A stretch of DNA of 64,000 nt from Lysobacteraceae bacterium (GCA_021299355.1 JAJTGG010000002.1:1-64000); one strand, 5' to 3'; shown: positions 8,235 to 18,009, numbered from the stretch's first letter. Translations and numbers: made by a program. Notes: generated by a model not told the origin, from the sequence alone.

Positions 8235-8837
8235 TTACTTCATGCCCACACACTGTAAAAACTCGGCACGGGTACGCGCATCGTCGCGGAAGCTGCCCAG
8301 AAGCTTGCTGGTGACCATACTCACGCCGGTCTTGTGCACGCCGCGCGTGGTCATGCATTCGTGCTTGGCCACGATCACCACGCCCACGCCCTTGGGCTTG
8401 AGCACGTCCTGGATGCAGCGCGCGATCTGCGCGGTCATCTTTTCCTGCACCTGCAGGCGCTTGGCGTAGGCTTCCACCACCCGCGCCAGCTTGCTGATGC
8501 CGACCACGCGGCCGTTCGGGATGTAGCCCACGTGCGCCACGCCGATGATCGGCGCCATGTGGTGCTCGCAGTGCGATTCAAATTCGATGTCGCGCAGGAT
8601 CACCATCTCGTCGTAGCCTTCCACTTCCTCGAAGGTGCGCTTCAGATAGTTTTCCGGGTGCATTTCATAGCCACCGAACCATTCCTTGTAAGCCTTGGCC
8701 ACACGCTTGGGCGTATCGAGCAACCCTTCGCGTTCGGGGTTATCGCCGGCCCAGCGCAGCAGCAGCTTGATGGCGTCTTCGGCCTGCGCCTGGGAAACGG
8801 CGGCAGATTTGGCTGGAGCTTTGTTCTTGGCGGCCAT
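8235..8837 (-). CDS. folE: GTP cyclohydrolase I
   Basis: This 200-aa enzyme converts GTP to 7,8-dihydroneopterin triphosphate, the first step of folate (and tetrahydrobiopterin) synthesis. Zinc ligands and active-site residues are visible in [10 protein letters not shown] and [12 protein letters not shown], and [16 protein letters not shown] is the family signature. The track starts at 8864; the ATG at 8837 is preceded by GAGGAGG at ideal distance, so I use it. The N-terminal ~25 residues are Ala/Lys-rich and nonconserved. A pterin product would also suit phenylalanine hydroxylase PhhA encoded 5 kb away, but that link is inference. Confidence 0.97.
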   Translation of the reverse strand: MAAKNKAPAKSAAVSQAQAEDAIKLLLRWAGDNPEREGLLDTPKRVAKAYKEWFGGYEMHPENYLKRTFEEVEGYDEMVILRDIEFESHCEHHMAPIIGVAHVGYIPNGRVVGISKLARVVEAYAKRLQVQEKMTAQIARCIQDVLKPKGVGVVIVAKHECMTTRGVHKTGVSMVTSKLLGSFRDDARTRAEFLQCVGMK

Positions 8838-8947
8838 GATGCCTCCTCGTTTGGATAGGAACATTATGCCCTGAAGGCTGTGAAGGTTTCATCCATGCGG
8901 TTTTGCGCTAGGCCAGGCCCATGGCGATGGCCAGAAACAGGCATTCC

Positions 8948-10003
8948 TCAGGGGCGTTCGGCGTTGTGTACGGTATCCGGCTCGTCAGTCAGCACGGTCA
9001 TGTTCCGCACGCCATCGAGGTTGATCGGCTCATCAGTGAGCAGCAGCGAGCTGCCCGGCTGCAGGGTGGAATACAGCAGGCGCGCGAAATCGACCGGCAC
9101 CGCGATGCGGCGGATGGCGGCCGGATCCAGGCCGGCAGTGGGCGCGACGCCGCTGGCCGAGGCATTCACCCGCAGCCATTTCAGTTCCATCTCATCCGGC
9201 ACGATCCGGCTCGGCTCGGTACCGACGCCGTCCATGACCACATAGGCCTGGCTGCCGAACGGTTCGCCACCGACCACTCCGATTTTCGAACGGCCGATTT
9301 CGATGCCGTTACGCAGCGCAATCACGGTCTGGTTACGCGTACTGATCAGCACGGTGACCGGGCCGAACGGTGATTTCTCCGGCTGCCAGCGGTAATCTTC
9401 GTACGCCGACAGCGGCTCAACCGGCACCACTTTGCCTTTCTCGTTCACCGACTGCGCAAACATGTTCGGATCGACCATGTTCTGCGGACTGGTGACCTTG
9501 TCGTTGCTGACGATGACGGTCATGCCCAGTTCGGTTTCGGCAAACAAACGCCGGGCGAAACCATCGGGCATGCGCACGCAGCCGTGCGAGGCCGGGTAGC
9601 CCGGCAGATTGCCGCTGTGCAGGGCGATGCCGTCCCAGGTCAGGCGCTGCATGTAAGGCATGGCCGCCGGGCGGTTCTGCGAATCCTTGTACAGGCTGGA
9701 TTTGTGATCTTTGTTTTTCTGCAAAATGGTGAACACACCGGTCGGGGTGTCGTGGCCTTTCATGCCGGTACTGACCGTGGTTACCGCCACGCGCACGCCG
9801 TTGCGGTACAGATAGGCTTTCTGCTGGGTAATGCTGACTAGCATCAGCATCGGACCTTGCGGCACCGCCTCGGCATACCATACCCACTGACCGGGCTTGA
9901 GCGCTTCACTCGGGGTATTGGCCGGCATGGCCTGCGGCGCGGCCTGCGCATGCAGGGAAGACAGGGCAAGGGTCAGGGCGGTGGCGAGCAGGATTTTTTT
10001 CAT
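8948..10003 (-). CDS. L,D-transpeptidase (YkuD domain)
   Basis: This 351-aa exported protein has a signal peptide ending near LHAQA. The YkuD catalytic motif HSGNLPGYPASHGCVRMP places the nucleophile at C142 with H129 and H140. Such enzymes make 3-3 peptidoglycan crosslinks or attach proteins to peptidoglycan in the periplasm. The C-terminal ~190 residues repeat a beta-rich pattern (VLISTRNQTVIALRNGIEIGRSKIG) resembling a second, catalytically dead YkuD-like fold. It is monocistronic, 19 bases from the downstream end of the rRNA methyltransferase gene. Confidence 0.92.
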   Translation of the reverse strand: MKKILLATALTLALSSLHAQAAPQAMPANTPSEALKPGQWVWYAEAVPQGPMLMLVSITQQKAYLYRNGVRVAVTTVSTGMKGHDTPTGVFTILQKNKDHKSSLYKDSQNRPAAMPYMQRLTWDGIALHSGNLPGYPASHGCVRMPDGFARRLFAETELGMTVIVSNDKVTSPQNMVDPNMFAQSVNEKGKVVPVEPLSAYEDYRWQPEKSPFGPVTVLISTRNQTVIALRNGIEIGRSKIGVVGGEPFGSQAYVVMDGVGTEPSRIVPDEMELKWLRVNASASGVAPTAGLDPAAIRRIAVPVDFARLLYSTLQPGSSLLLTDEPINLDGVRNMTVLTDEPDTVHNAERP

Positions 10004-10022
10004 GGCGGGCTTCTGGGCCGGG

Positions 10023-11198
10023 TCAGAAAATGCGGCAGAACACGGCTTTAAGGTAACGGCTTTCTTTCACATGCGCCATATACGGGTGGTCAGCGCCGGC
10101 ACCGGACACCTTCAGGATCTGGGCACGGCGCCCTGCGAAGAACGCGGCGCGACGGATCATGTCGAGGAAGTCCTCTTCACTGACCAGACCGGTGCACGAG
10201 CAGGTCAACAAAATGCCGCCGGGCTTGACCACGCTCATCGCCAGCTTGTTCATGTCATTGTATTTCTTCAGCGCTGAAATCACCTGGTCACGGTCACGGG
10301 TCAATTTCGCCGGATCGAGGATCACCACATCCCAGGCATCGCCGCGGGCGGCGGCATCGCGCAGGTAGGGAAACAGATCGGACTGCACGAACTTGACTTT
10401 GGCGTCATTCAGATACGCATTCTTGCCGGCGATCTCGAGGATTTCCTCGTCAAGATCGATGCCGGTGACCTCACTGGCATCACCGCGGGCCTTGGCGTAA
10501 ATGGCGAAGCCGCCGGAGTTGCAACAGATATCCAGTACGGTCTTGTCTTTGACCAGCTGCGACAGATATTCACGGTTGTCGCGCTGGTCGGCGAAGAATC
10601 CGGTTTTGTGCCCGGAGCCGGGACTTGCGCGGAATTTCAGGCCGTATTCGGTAATCACGCTCGGCTCGGGCGCATCGGGCGCACGGAAGTCGAAGCTTTC
10701 CTGTTTCTGCACGTGTTCTTCGGCAAAGCTGTAGAAACGGCAACCGGGGAACTGGGTGCGCAGAGCCTCGTAGATCCATTCGCGGTGGCGGAAGGCGCCG
10801 GCCGAGAAGAACTCGACCACCAGCAGATCGCCGTAGCGGTCGACCACCAGACCGGACAGGCCATCGCCCTCGGAGTGCACCACCCGCCAGGCATCGGAGA
10901 CCGCATCCAGCTTCAATACCTCGCGGCGCAGGGCCACGGCCTCGGCGATCTTGCGCTGGAAGAAAGCAGCATCGACCGCCTCCTCGTAATCCTCGGTCAG
11001 CACCCGCAGGGCGATGCGTGAATGGCCGTTGTAGAAGCCACGGCCGACCCAGTGGTTGGTGGCATCCACGATATCGACCACGCTGCCGGGGCGCGGCTTT
11101 TGCTCCGGCTTTTCCACCATTTTCTGGAAAATCCAGGGGTGGGTCGATTTGCGCTCGATCTTCAAGCGGACGAAGGGTAACTCGGTGCTCAGGTTCAT
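10023..11198 (-). CDS. Class I SAM-dependent rRNA methyltransferase, RlmI-like
   Basis: This 391-aa protein has an N-terminal PUA-like RNA-binding domain (residues ~1-75), a central EEHV/EYGLKF region and a Rossmann methyltransferase domain with VLDICCNSGGFAIYAKARG (motif I), DVVILDPAKLTRD and LLTCSCTG. This layout matches RlmI/YwbD-type 23S rRNA m5C methyltransferases. The motif IV residues DPAK differ slightly from the usual DPPK. The track start at 11225 adds nine residues; MNLSTELPFVRLK at 11198 fits the family better. It is divergent from the riboswitch-terC unit. Confidence 0.88.
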   Translation of the reverse strand: MNLSTELPFVRLKIERKSTHPWIFQKMVEKPEQKPRPGSVVDIVDATNHWVGRGFYNGHSRIALRVLTEDYEEAVDAAFFQRKIAEAVALRREVLKLDAVSDAWRVVHSEGDGLSGLVVDRYGDLLVVEFFSAGAFRHREWIYEALRTQFPGCRFYSFAEEHVQKQESFDFRAPDAPEPSVITEYGLKFRASPGSGHKTGFFADQRDNREYLSQLVKDKTVLDICCNSGGFAIYAKARGDASEVTGIDLDEEILEIAGKNAYLNDAKVKFVQSDLFPYLRDAAARGDAWDVVILDPAKLTRDRDQVISALKKYNDMNKLAMSVVKPGGILLTCSCTGLVSEEDFLDMIRRAAFFAGRRAQILKVSGAGADHPYMAHVKESRYLKAVFCRIF

Positions 11199-11226
11199 AT
11201 TTGTATTGTAAGCGTAAACGCGCAAG

Positions 11227-11255
11227 ATGACTTTTCCGGGCTATCCAGCTATGAT
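11227..11255 (+). promoter_or_regulatory. Predicted sigma-70 promoter of the riboswitch-terC transcript
   Basis: ATGACT (11227-11232), a 17-bp spacer and TATGAT (11250-11255) give 4/6 and 5/6 matches to the consensus. The predicted start falls about 7 bases later, at the 5' base of the riboswitch P1 stem, which supports the call. Confidence 0.55.
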
Positions 11256-11261
11256 GGGAGT

Positions 11262-11351
11262 CGAAGGGGAGTAGCTCCCGCTATCGCGTCGTCAGCACGG
11301 GGCCGCCGCCCCCGGTTCGATAGGCAGTTCATCTGCAAGCAAGACCTTCGC
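11262..11351 (+). ncRNA. yybP-ykoY manganese riboswitch
   Basis: The conserved elements occur in order: CGAAGGGGAGTAG at the 5' side, GTCGTCAGCACGG in the middle, and AAGACCTTCGC at the 3' side. CGAAGG and CCTTCG close the P1 stem. This is the Mn2+-sensing yybP-ykoY class, and the gene 52 bases downstream encodes a TerC/Alx exporter, exactly as for E. coli alx. Mn2+ binding should raise TerC expression. I could not identify a clear terminator or anti-terminator, so regulation may be at translation. Confidence 0.93.
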
Positions 11352-11402
11352 AGCACCTCGATGCCCTCGGGGTTTTATTTTGTTGCGAATGGAGAGTTTT
11401 GC

Positions 11403-12389
11403 ATGATCAGCATTGCCACCCCCACCATGTGGGCGGTTTTCACACTATTTGTCATCTTGGCGCTACTCGTCGACCTGTTGGTGCTTAAAGCCAATGGGCC
11501 GCATAAGGTCAGCACCAAAGAAGCCCTGATCTGGAGCATGGCCTGGATTGCATTGGCCTTTATTTTCAACGCCGGCCTGTGGTGGTACCTGAAAGACAGC
11601 GGCAGCCCGGATGCCGACCGGATTGGCATGGAATTTTTGACCGGTTATCTGGTCGAGAAGGCCCTGGCGGTCGATAACATTTTCGTGTTCCTGATGATCT
11701 TCACCTACTTCGCGGTGCCGGCACCTTCGCAACAGCGTGTGCTGATCTACGGCGTCCTGGGTGCCATCGTGTTGCGCGCGATCATGATTTTCATCGGTGC
11801 CGCATTGATCCAGCAGTTCCATTGGATCCTTTACTTCTTCGGTCTGTTCCTTCTGGCCACCGGCGCTAAAATGCTGTGGGCGGCCGGAAAAGAGCCGGAT
11901 ATGGAGAAAAACCCGATTCTGCGCTGGATTACCGGTCACCTGCCATTGACCCGTCATTACCACGGTGAATCCTTCATCGTGCGCGAAGACGGTATCAAGA
12001 AATACACGCCGCTGTTCGTGGTGATGATGATGGTCGCGTTCACCGACGTCATTTTCGCGGTCGATTCGATTCCGGCCATTTTCGCCATCACCACCGATCC
12101 GTTCATTGTCCTGACCTCGAACGTGTTTGCGGTGCTTGGCCTGCGCGCCCTGTATTTCCTATTGGCTGGCATGGCCGAGAAATTCCATCTACTGGCCTAT
12201 GGTTTGGCGCTGGTGTTGATGTTCATCGGCGTGAAAATGCTGATTGTGGATTTCTACAAGATTCCGGTCGGCATTTCGCTGGGCGTGGTGGCGGCGCTGA
12301 TTACCGCAGCCATGGCGTTCAGCCTGATGTTCAAGCCGAAGGAAAAAAAGGCCGTGGTCGGCGAAGAATACCTGCTCAAGGACGAATAA
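11403..12389 (+). CDS. TerC/Alx family membrane protein, probable manganese exporter
   Basis: This 328-aa protein has about nine membrane helices. It shows the TerC features EFLTGYLVEKALAVDNIFVFLMIF and FTDVIFAVDSIPAIFAITTDPFIVLTSNVFAVLGLRALYF, with the conserved acidic residues in the membrane. The ATG at 11403 follows GGAG; the track start at 11361 would lie inside the leader. In E. coli the related Alx exports Mn2+ and is controlled by the same riboswitch class, so Mn homeostasis is the expected role. The name reflects tellurite resistance in other bacteria, which is not implied here. Confidence 0.94.
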   Translation: MISIATPTMWAVFTLFVILALLVDLLVLKANGPHKVSTKEALIWSMAWIALAFIFNAGLWWYLKDSGSPDADRIGMEFLTGYLVEKALAVDNIFVFLMIFTYFAVPAPSQQRVLIYGVLGAIVLRAIMIFIGAALIQQFHWILYFFGLFLLATGAKMLWAAGKEPDMEKNPILRWITGHLPLTRHYHGESFIVREDGIKKYTPLFVVMMMVAFTDVIFAVDSIPAIFAITTDPFIVLTSNVFAVLGLRALYFLLAGMAEKFHLLAYGLALVLMFIGVKMLIVDFYKIPVGISLGVVAALITAAMAFSLMFKPKEKKAVVGEEYLLKDE

Positions 12390-12447
12390 TCCCGGCTCGC
12401 CGGAAAACGGGGCTTGTGCTTTCGGGTACAGCCCCCATGTCCTGTGA

Positions 12448-13206
12448 ATGGATGCCGAAACCCTTTACCAGACCCGCAGCACCGCCTATCTCGGGCGCGT
12501 GAAACAGCAGTTCAACCGCGCCTTGACGTTCAGCCTTTGCTGGGTTGCCGTGCTGCTCGCGGTATTCCTGATGCAGGACCGCTGGTTCGCGACCCGTCCT
12601 CTGGCCATCCAACCCCAGAATATCGACGGGCTGATCGGAATCTTGACTGCACCGCTGCTGCACGGCTCGTTCGAGCATCTGGCTTCGAATGCGTTCGCCA
12701 TCCTGATTCTGGGCACCATCGCCGGCAGTCTGTTTCCGCGGGCCAGCCGGGCGGCGCTTCCCCTGGTCTGGATCGGCTCCGGTCTGGGCACCTGGTTCAT
12801 CAGTCTCGGCGGCCACCACATCGGCGCCAGCGGGGTCACCGTCGGCCTGATGTTCTTCCTGATTGCCCAAGGCCTGCGCCGGCGCGATCGGATGTCCCTG
12901 ACCGGTCTGATGCTGGCGCTGTTCTTCTTCGGCGGCATGGTGCTGTCGGTGCTGCCGCAAGAGGCCGGGGTGTCCTGGGAATACCATCTGTCCGGCGCGG
13001 TCGTCGGTTTCCTGTGCGGGCTGGCCTTTGCCGGGCGGGATGAGCGGGCCCCCGTGCGTCTGTATAGCTGGGATCTGGAGCCCGAGGCGGATGATGCAAA
13101 CGCCGAACTGCAACTGGAGAAACCGCAGAACGTACCGGTGCTCTGGCACCGACCGGAACCCCGCGGCGGGGATAATGTACTGCCGTTCCGGCGCCCGGAT
13201 TCTTGA
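12448..13206 (+). CDS. Rhomboid family intramembrane serine protease
   Basis: This 252-aa protein has six predicted helices. The L1 loop HGSFEHLASNAFA (residues 72-84), GASG with nucleophile S128, and catalytic H180 in EYHLSG form the rhomboid dyad. A soluble tail of ~60 residues ends in VLPFRRPDS. Rhomboids cleave membrane proteins within the bilayer; the substrate is unknown. It begins 58 bases after terC. That gap contains an imperfect hairpin (GGGGCT...AGCCCC) without a T tract, so read-through from terC is possible. Confidence 0.92.
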   Translation: MDAETLYQTRSTAYLGRVKQQFNRALTFSLCWVAVLLAVFLMQDRWFATRPLAIQPQNIDGLIGILTAPLLHGSFEHLASNAFAILILGTIAGSLFPRASRAALPLVWIGSGLGTWFISLGGHHIGASGVTVGLMFFLIAQGLRRRDRMSLTGLMLALFFFGGMVLSVLPQEAGVSWEYHLSGAVVGFLCGLAFAGRDERAPVRLYSWDLEPEADDANAELQLEKPQNVPVLWHRPEPRGGDNVLPFRRPDS

Positions 13207-13267
13207 TCGGAATCATTCCCTTGGGCGGCAAGCGGAGTAAAATGCCTCCAAGCATCGGGAATCCGCC

Positions 13268-14155
13268 ATGACCACACCGCAACGCGTTGAACACCAGCAG
13301 ACCGATAAGGGTTCCGTACCGGTATACACCACGGGCGTGGTTGAACAACCCTGGGACAGCTACAGCGAAACCGATCATGAGGTATGGCGGACATTATTCC
13401 GACGCCAACAGGCGCAGCTGGGCCAGCAGGCCTGCCGCGAATTCCTGGATGCCACCGCCGCCATGGGCATGGGTGAGACCGGCATCCCCAGATTCAGCGA
13501 ATTGAACGCGATTCTGCAGGCCACCACCGGCTGGCAGATCATCGGCGTCGAAGGTCTGTTGCCGGAACTGGTTTTCTTCGAGCATCTGGCCAACCGCCGC
13601 TTCCCGGTGACCTGGTGGATTCGCCGGCCTGAGCAACTCGATTACCTGTCGGAACCCGATGTGTTCCACGACCTTTACGGCCATGTGCCGCTGCTAATGA
13701 ATCCGGTGTTCGCCGATTACATGCGCGCCTATGGCCAAGGCGGCCTGCGTGCGCACGGCTTCGGCCCCGAGGCGCTGGCGCAACTGACCCGCCTGTACTG
13801 GTACACGGTCGAATTCGGCCTGATCGACACCGCCGACGGCCTGCGCATCTACGGCGCCGGTATTCTGAGCTCGAAGGGGGAGTGCGACTACAGTCTTAAT
13901 TCACCGGCCCCGAACCGCATCGGCTTCGATCTGCAGCGTGTGATGCGCACGCGTTACCGGATCGACACCTACCAGAAAACCTATTTCGTGATCGACAGCT
14001 TCCAGCAGCTGTTCGAGGCTACCTTCGCCGATTTCGAACCGGTGTACGTGCAACTGAAGGGTCTTGAGGCGATTCCGGCCGGGTCCGTGCTCGACAGCGA
14101 CCACGTGTTCCACCGCGGCAGCGGCGAGGGCTGGCTGGCCGATGGCGATATCTGA
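13268..14155 (+). CDS. phhA: Phenylalanine 4-monooxygenase
   Basis: This 295-aa bacterial phenylalanine hydroxylase converts phenylalanine to tyrosine with O2 and a tetrahydropterin. The iron ligands are H134 and H139 in FHDLYGHVPLL and E182 in WYTVEFGL. GIPRFSELNAIL and the C-terminal DSFQQLFEATF are typical. It has the catalytic domain only, as in Pseudomonas and Chromobacterium PhhA. The partner pterin dehydratase phhB is not adjacent. A downstream convergent membrane protein gene begins six bases after the stop. Confidence 0.97.
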   Translation: MTTPQRVEHQQTDKGSVPVYTTGVVEQPWDSYSETDHEVWRTLFRRQQAQLGQQACREFLDATAAMGMGETGIPRFSELNAILQATTGWQIIGVEGLLPELVFFEHLANRRFPVTWWIRRPEQLDYLSEPDVFHDLYGHVPLLMNPVFADYMRAYGQGGLRAHGFGPEALAQLTRLYWYTVEFGLIDTADGLRIYGAGILSSKGECDYSLNSPAPNRIGFDLQRVMRTRYRIDTYQKTYFVIDSFQQLFEATFADFEPVYVQLKGLEAIPAGSVLDSDHVFHRGSGEGWLADGDI

Positions 14156-14160
14156 GGGCT

Positions 14161-15390
14161 TCAGCCCCGGAGTAATATCACTGCAGCGACCACGCCCAGA
14201 GCGGTCAGCATCGCGGCCCCGAACCGCCAGGCGAAATCGCGGCCTCCGGCATACCAGGCGATGCCGGTTTTGACGGTAAAACTCACCAACAGCAGGCCGA
14301 AGAAGCCCCATTCGGGATGCGGCAAGGCTCCGGCCTTGCTGAGCTCGGCCACGCCGACCAAGGCCGCATGCAGCTCAGCGGCGGAGGCGAACAAGGCCAG
14401 GGCCACCGCCCATTCGGACCCCAACACTTCATTGAGATAGGCGGTCAGAAACAAAATGGCGGCGATGATGGCGACCAGTGCCAGCGCATGCTGGATGCGG
14501 AACATGCGCTTCTGCGCCACCGAGGATTCGGTTATGGCATCGCGGCTGTAACGCAGCCCGAACACGCTGAGCAGGACCAGCACCGCAATAGCGGCTGCCA
14601 GCTCGAAACGAATCGCGCGCAGATAGGCCGGCGCCATGGCCAGCAGGATTGGAATGAACAGGCTCAAGGAAGCGACATTCGCCAACAGCGCCGCCGCCAA
14701 GGCCGGGGATTTCAATTCCGGTTCGGCGCGCGCGGTGCCGGCGGAACTGAGTGTGGCCGCGGTGGACGACACATATCCGGAAAAAAAGCCGGCCAAGGGC
14801 AGGCCCCAGCGGTTGCCGACCAGGCGCAAGGCCACATGGGCGATGGCGCCGACCAGCATCACCAACACCACCAAACGCCAGAGTTTGGCCGGATTGAGCA
14901 CGCCGTAAGGGTCGATGGCGCGGTCGGGCAGCAGCGGCAGCACGATCAGGGCGCTGGCAAGAAGGATGATGCCGTCGTGCACTTCCCGTTCGCTTAACAC
15001 TTCCTTGGCGAAGCGGTGTAGGGGCGTTTTGGCATACAGCAGCACCGCCGCCAGAGCACCCAACCCGGCCGCCAACGCGGTCTGGGTGACGGCCAGCGAG
15101 CCCAGCAATGCGGTCACCATCAGCGCGACTTCTCCAGTCATGCCGGCATCCTGCGCGGCCGAACGCCAGTACGCCAGCGACACCAGCACCAGCACCAGAC
15201 CGAGCAGAATCAGGAACGGGCCGGTGCCCAGACTGGTCGACAGCACGGCCGCCAGGGCAGTCAGTGCATGCGTACGCACGCCGGCGAAGGTTTCCAGATG
15301 GGTGCGTTCACGCACCATGCCGATCATCAGGCCGATACCCAGAGCGGTCATCAGCGCCGGCAGCAGCGGTGTGCTGGAAAAAATATGCAT
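14161..15390 (-). CDS. MgtC/SapB-DUF4010 membrane protein
   Basis: This 409-aa protein is almost wholly hydrophobic, with about 11-12 helices. The first ~130 residues have the MgtC/SapB pattern ([30 protein letters not shown]), and the rest resembles DUF4010 ([25 protein letters not shown]). Function is not established; MgtC proteins act in adaptation to low magnesium and modulate ATP synthase, but these long fused forms are uncharacterised. It is convergent with phhA and divergent from fbp with 62 bases between. Confidence 0.85.
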   Translation of the reverse strand: MHIFSSTPLLPALMTALGIGLMIGMVRERTHLETFAGVRTHALTALAAVLSTSLGTGPFLILLGLVLVLVSLAYWRSAAQDAGMTGEVALMVTALLGSLAVTQTALAAGLGALAAVLLYAKTPLHRFAKEVLSEREVHDGIILLASALIVLPLLPDRAIDPYGVLNPAKLWRLVVLVMLVGAIAHVALRLVGNRWGLPLAGFFSGYVSSTAATLSSAGTARAEPELKSPALAAALLANVASLSLFIPILLAMAPAYLRAIRFELAAAIAVLVLLSVFGLRYSRDAITESSVAQKRMFRIQHALALVAIIAAILFLTAYLNEVLGSEWAVALALFASAAELHAALVGVAELSKAGALPHPEWGFFGLLLVSFTVKTGIAWYAGGRDFAWRFGAAMLTALGVVAAVILLRG

Positions 15391-15452
15391 GCGACTCCGT
15401 TCTGTTTCCCACCACGCATTACAATACGACTAACCGTATCAGGACTTCGCCC

Positions 15453-16469
15453 ATGAAACCGACCGCCCTGTCGCGCTATCTGATCGAAGCGCAGCACCAA
15501 GGCCATATTAACGCGGATCTGCGCCTGTTGCTGGAGGTGGTGGCACGCGCCTGCAAGACCATTTCAACCGCGGTCGGCAAAGGTGCCCTGGGTGACGTGC
15601 TCGGTGATGCCGGCACCGGCAATGTGCAGGGAGAAGCCCAGAAGAAGCTCGATGTATTGAGCAACGAAATCCTGCTGGAAGCCAATGAATGGGGCGGTCA
15701 TCTGGCCGGTCTGGCCTCGGAGGAAATGGAACATGCACATGCCATTCCGAGCAGCTATCCGCGCGGCAACTACCTGCTGCTGTTCGATCCGCTCGACGGC
15801 AGTTCCAATATCGACGTCAACGTTTCGGTCGGCACCATCTTTTCGGTACTGCGCTGCCCGGATGGTGTGACCGAGCCGCGCGACGAACATTTCCTGCAGC
15901 CCGGCAGCGCGCAGGTCTGCGCCGGCTACACCGTGTACGGCCCGAGCACCATCCTGGTGCTCACTTTCGGCCGTGGCACGCACATGTTCACCCTCGACCG
16001 CGAACAAGGCAGTTTCATTCTCACCCGCAGCGACGTGCAGGTGCCGGAAGACACCCGCGAATTCGCCATCAACATGTCGAACCAGCGCTTCTGGCAGCCG
16101 CCGATGCAGGACTACATCCGCGATCTTCTGGCCGGAAAAACCGGCCCGCGCGGCAAGGATTTCAACATGCGATGGATCGCCAGCATGGTGTCGGAAGTGC
16201 ACCGCATCCTGACCCGCGGCGGCATCTTCATCTATCCGGCCGATACCAAGGATCCGAGCAAGCCCGGACGTCTGCGTTTGATGTATGAAGCGAATCCGAT
16301 GGGCTTCATCCTCGAGCAGGCCGGCGGCGCCTGCAGTACCGGGCGCGGACGTATGCTCGATGTGCAACCCGAAGCACTGCACCAGCGCGTACCGGTGTTT
16401 CTGGGCTCACGCAACGAAGTGGCCGAAGCCGAACGCTATCACCACGAATACGACCGCGGCCGACCATGA
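15453..16469 (+). CDS. fbp: Fructose-1,6-bisphosphatase class I
   Basis: This 338-aa enzyme hydrolyses fructose 1,6-bisphosphate in gluconeogenesis. The metal-binding signature [16 protein letters not shown] and the upstream SEEME are present, and the C-terminal [30 protein letters not shown] is characteristic. The track ORF from 15108 is overextended into the divergent gene; the ATG at 15453 has AGGA upstream. The gene ends in ATGA overlap with a 28-codon ORF that precedes cls. Gluconeogenic capacity fits growth on amino acids and peptides. Confidence 0.97.
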   Translation: MKPTALSRYLIEAQHQGHINADLRLLLEVVARACKTISTAVGKGALGDVLGDAGTGNVQGEAQKKLDVLSNEILLEANEWGGHLAGLASEEMEHAHAIPSSYPRGNYLLLFDPLDGSSNIDVNVSVGTIFSVLRCPDGVTEPRDEHFLQPGSAQVCAGYTVYGPSTILVLTFGRGTHMFTLDREQGSFILTRSDVQVPEDTREFAINMSNQRFWQPPMQDYIRDLLAGKTGPRGKDFNMRWIASMVSEVHRILTRGGIFIYPADTKDPSKPGRLRLMYEANPMGFILEQAGGACSTGRGRMLDVQPEALHQRVPVFLGSRNEVAEAERYHHEYDRGRP

Positions 16470-16552
16470 CCGAAACCGATTTCATCGGCGTCTACCCGGG
16501 CCTGCTAAGCGCCGAGCGTTGCGCCGAAAGCATTTACGGAAACCGGGCATGA
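16466..16552 (+). pseudogene. 28-codon remnant resembling the N terminus of a 2OG-Fe(II) oxygenase
   Basis: This ORF is too short for the ORF track: [19 protein letters not shown] continuing to a stop at 16552. Its IGVYPGLLSAERCAESI pattern recalls the N-terminal helix of small 2OG-Fe(II) oxygenases (xIGVYxxxLSxExCxxII). It overlaps fbp (ATGA) and cls (ATGA) exactly. I read it as an oxygenase gene reduced by an internal in-frame deletion that kept its first codons and its coupled 3' end. It may still be translated as a coupling peptide for cls. Confidence 0.5.
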
Positions 16553-17985
16553 TCACTGCCGCGCTGAATGCCTGGATGCATCTGCAGGCCGCCTGGCCAA
16601 ACATCTCTCTGGTGCTTGGCCTGCTCTGGCTGCTGTATGTGCTGTTGCTCAGCGCCTGGATCCTGCTGCAGAAACGCGAACCGATCGCCACGCTGAGCTG
16701 GCTGCTGTCGCTGATTCTGCTGCCCTACATCGGCTTTCTGATCTACCACTTCCTCGGCCCGACCCGGATCAAACGGCAGAACCTGAAACGCAGCAAGGCA
16801 CGTGCCGGCCTGATGCCGCTGACCGAAGCCAATCTGGCGGATAATGCCGATGCATTGATGCGGCTGAACGCCGCCGCTTCCGGGTTTGCACCCAGCAGTG
16901 CGGTGCAGGTGGATCTGCTGGTGAACGGCGCGGCCACCTACGATGCACTGGAGCGGGCCTTCGATGCCGCCAGCCATCACATCCACCTCGAGTACTACAT
17001 CTTCGAGCCGGATATCACCGGCACCCGCATCCGCGATGCTCTGGTCCGTCAGGCCGTGCGCGGCATCGAAGTGCGGCTACTGCTCGACCGGCTCGGTTCG
17101 AAGAAAATCGGCGATGCGTTCCTCAGGCCGCTGCGTGACGCCGGCGTGGAAATCGCGTTCTTCCATCCGTTCTTTCTGCGCCGGTTGTGGCGGCCGCAGA
17201 TCAACCTGCGCTCGCACCGCAAGATCGTGGTGATCGACGGCATCACCGGCTTTACCGGCGGCATCAACATCACCGACGAGGAAAACGAAAATCTACGCGC
17301 CGATGCCTACGTTGATCTGCATTTCCGCGCCGAGGGCGAAATCGCGCGCTGGCTGCAACTGGCGTTCGTGGCCGACTGGCTGTATGCCGGCGGCCGCTTC
17401 AAGGCCGATGCCCGCTATTTCCTGCCGCCGCCGGCACAGGCCGGGCCGGTAATCGCACAGGTGCTCGCGGCCGGGCCGGACACGCCTTGGGAGCCGATCC
17501 ACCGCGCCCAGGTCGAGGCCATCACCGGCGCCCGCAAACGTGTGCTGCTGGTCACCCCGTATTTCGTGCCCAGCGAAGCGGCGATGATGGCGCTGACCTC
17601 GGCCGCCCTCAGCGGCGTCGATACCGCACTGGTGGTGCCGCGCCAAAGCGACAGCCGGATGGTGACCCTGGCTGCACGCTCCTATTTCGATGTGCTGGCC
17701 GAAGCCGGCGTCCGCATCTATGAATTCCCGCGCATGCTGCACACCAAGGCCCTGTTGGTCGATGACGGCACGGTCATTCTGGGCAGCGCCAATTTCGACC
17801 GGCGCAGTTTCCGTCTCAATTTCGAGCTGTCGGTACTGTTTGAAGATGCCGATCTCGGCGACCGCCTGGCACGCATCCTGTACGGCTATCTCGGCGAATC
17901 ACGTCGCTTTGATCCGAAACAACGGCTGCCGCTGGGCGAACGCCTGGCACAGGCCGGTGCCCGGCTGTTCTCGCCATTGCTATAA
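16549..17985 (+). CDS. cls: Cardiolipin synthase, ClsA-type phospholipase D family
   Basis: This 478-aa membrane enzyme joins two phosphatidylglycerols to make cardiolipin. Two N-terminal helices (LGLLWLLYVLLLSAWILL, LSWLLSLILLPYIGFLIYHFLG) are followed by two HKD motifs: H223 in SHRKIVVID and H398 in LHTKALLVD, each with GSAN/GGIN further on. The ATG at 16549 overlaps the short remnant ORF; the track start at 16285 is within fbp. All catalytic residues are present. Confidence 0.95.
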   Translation: MITAALNAWMHLQAAWPNISLVLGLLWLLYVLLLSAWILLQKREPIATLSWLLSLILLPYIGFLIYHFLGPTRIKRQNLKRSKARAGLMPLTEANLADNADALMRLNAAASGFAPSSAVQVDLLVNGAATYDALERAFDAASHHIHLEYYIFEPDITGTRIRDALVRQAVRGIEVRLLLDRLGSKKIGDAFLRPLRDAGVEIAFFHPFFLRRLWRPQINLRSHRKIVVIDGITGFTGGINITDEENENLRADAYVDLHFRAEGEIARWLQLAFVADWLYAGGRFKADARYFLPPPAQAGPVIAQVLAAGPDTPWEPIHRAQVEAITGARKRVLLVTPYFVPSEAAMMALTSAALSGVDTALVVPRQSDSRMVTLAARSYFDVLAEAGVRIYEFPRMLHTKALLVDDGTVILGSANFDRRSFRLNFELSVLFEDADLGDRLARILYGYLGESRRFDPKQRLPLGERLAQAGARLFSPLL

Positions 17986-18009
17986 TCGCAGGCATCACGG
18001 AGAACGCGT

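Noticed and set aside
8838-8947. Possible small gene between folE and the L,D-transpeptidase gene
   Set aside because: No ORF with a credible start and length was found in this 110-base gap.
12409-12436. Hairpin GGGGCT...AGCCCC after terC as a terminator
   Set aside because: The stem has a bulge, a long loop and no T tract, so read-through to the rhomboid gene is as likely.
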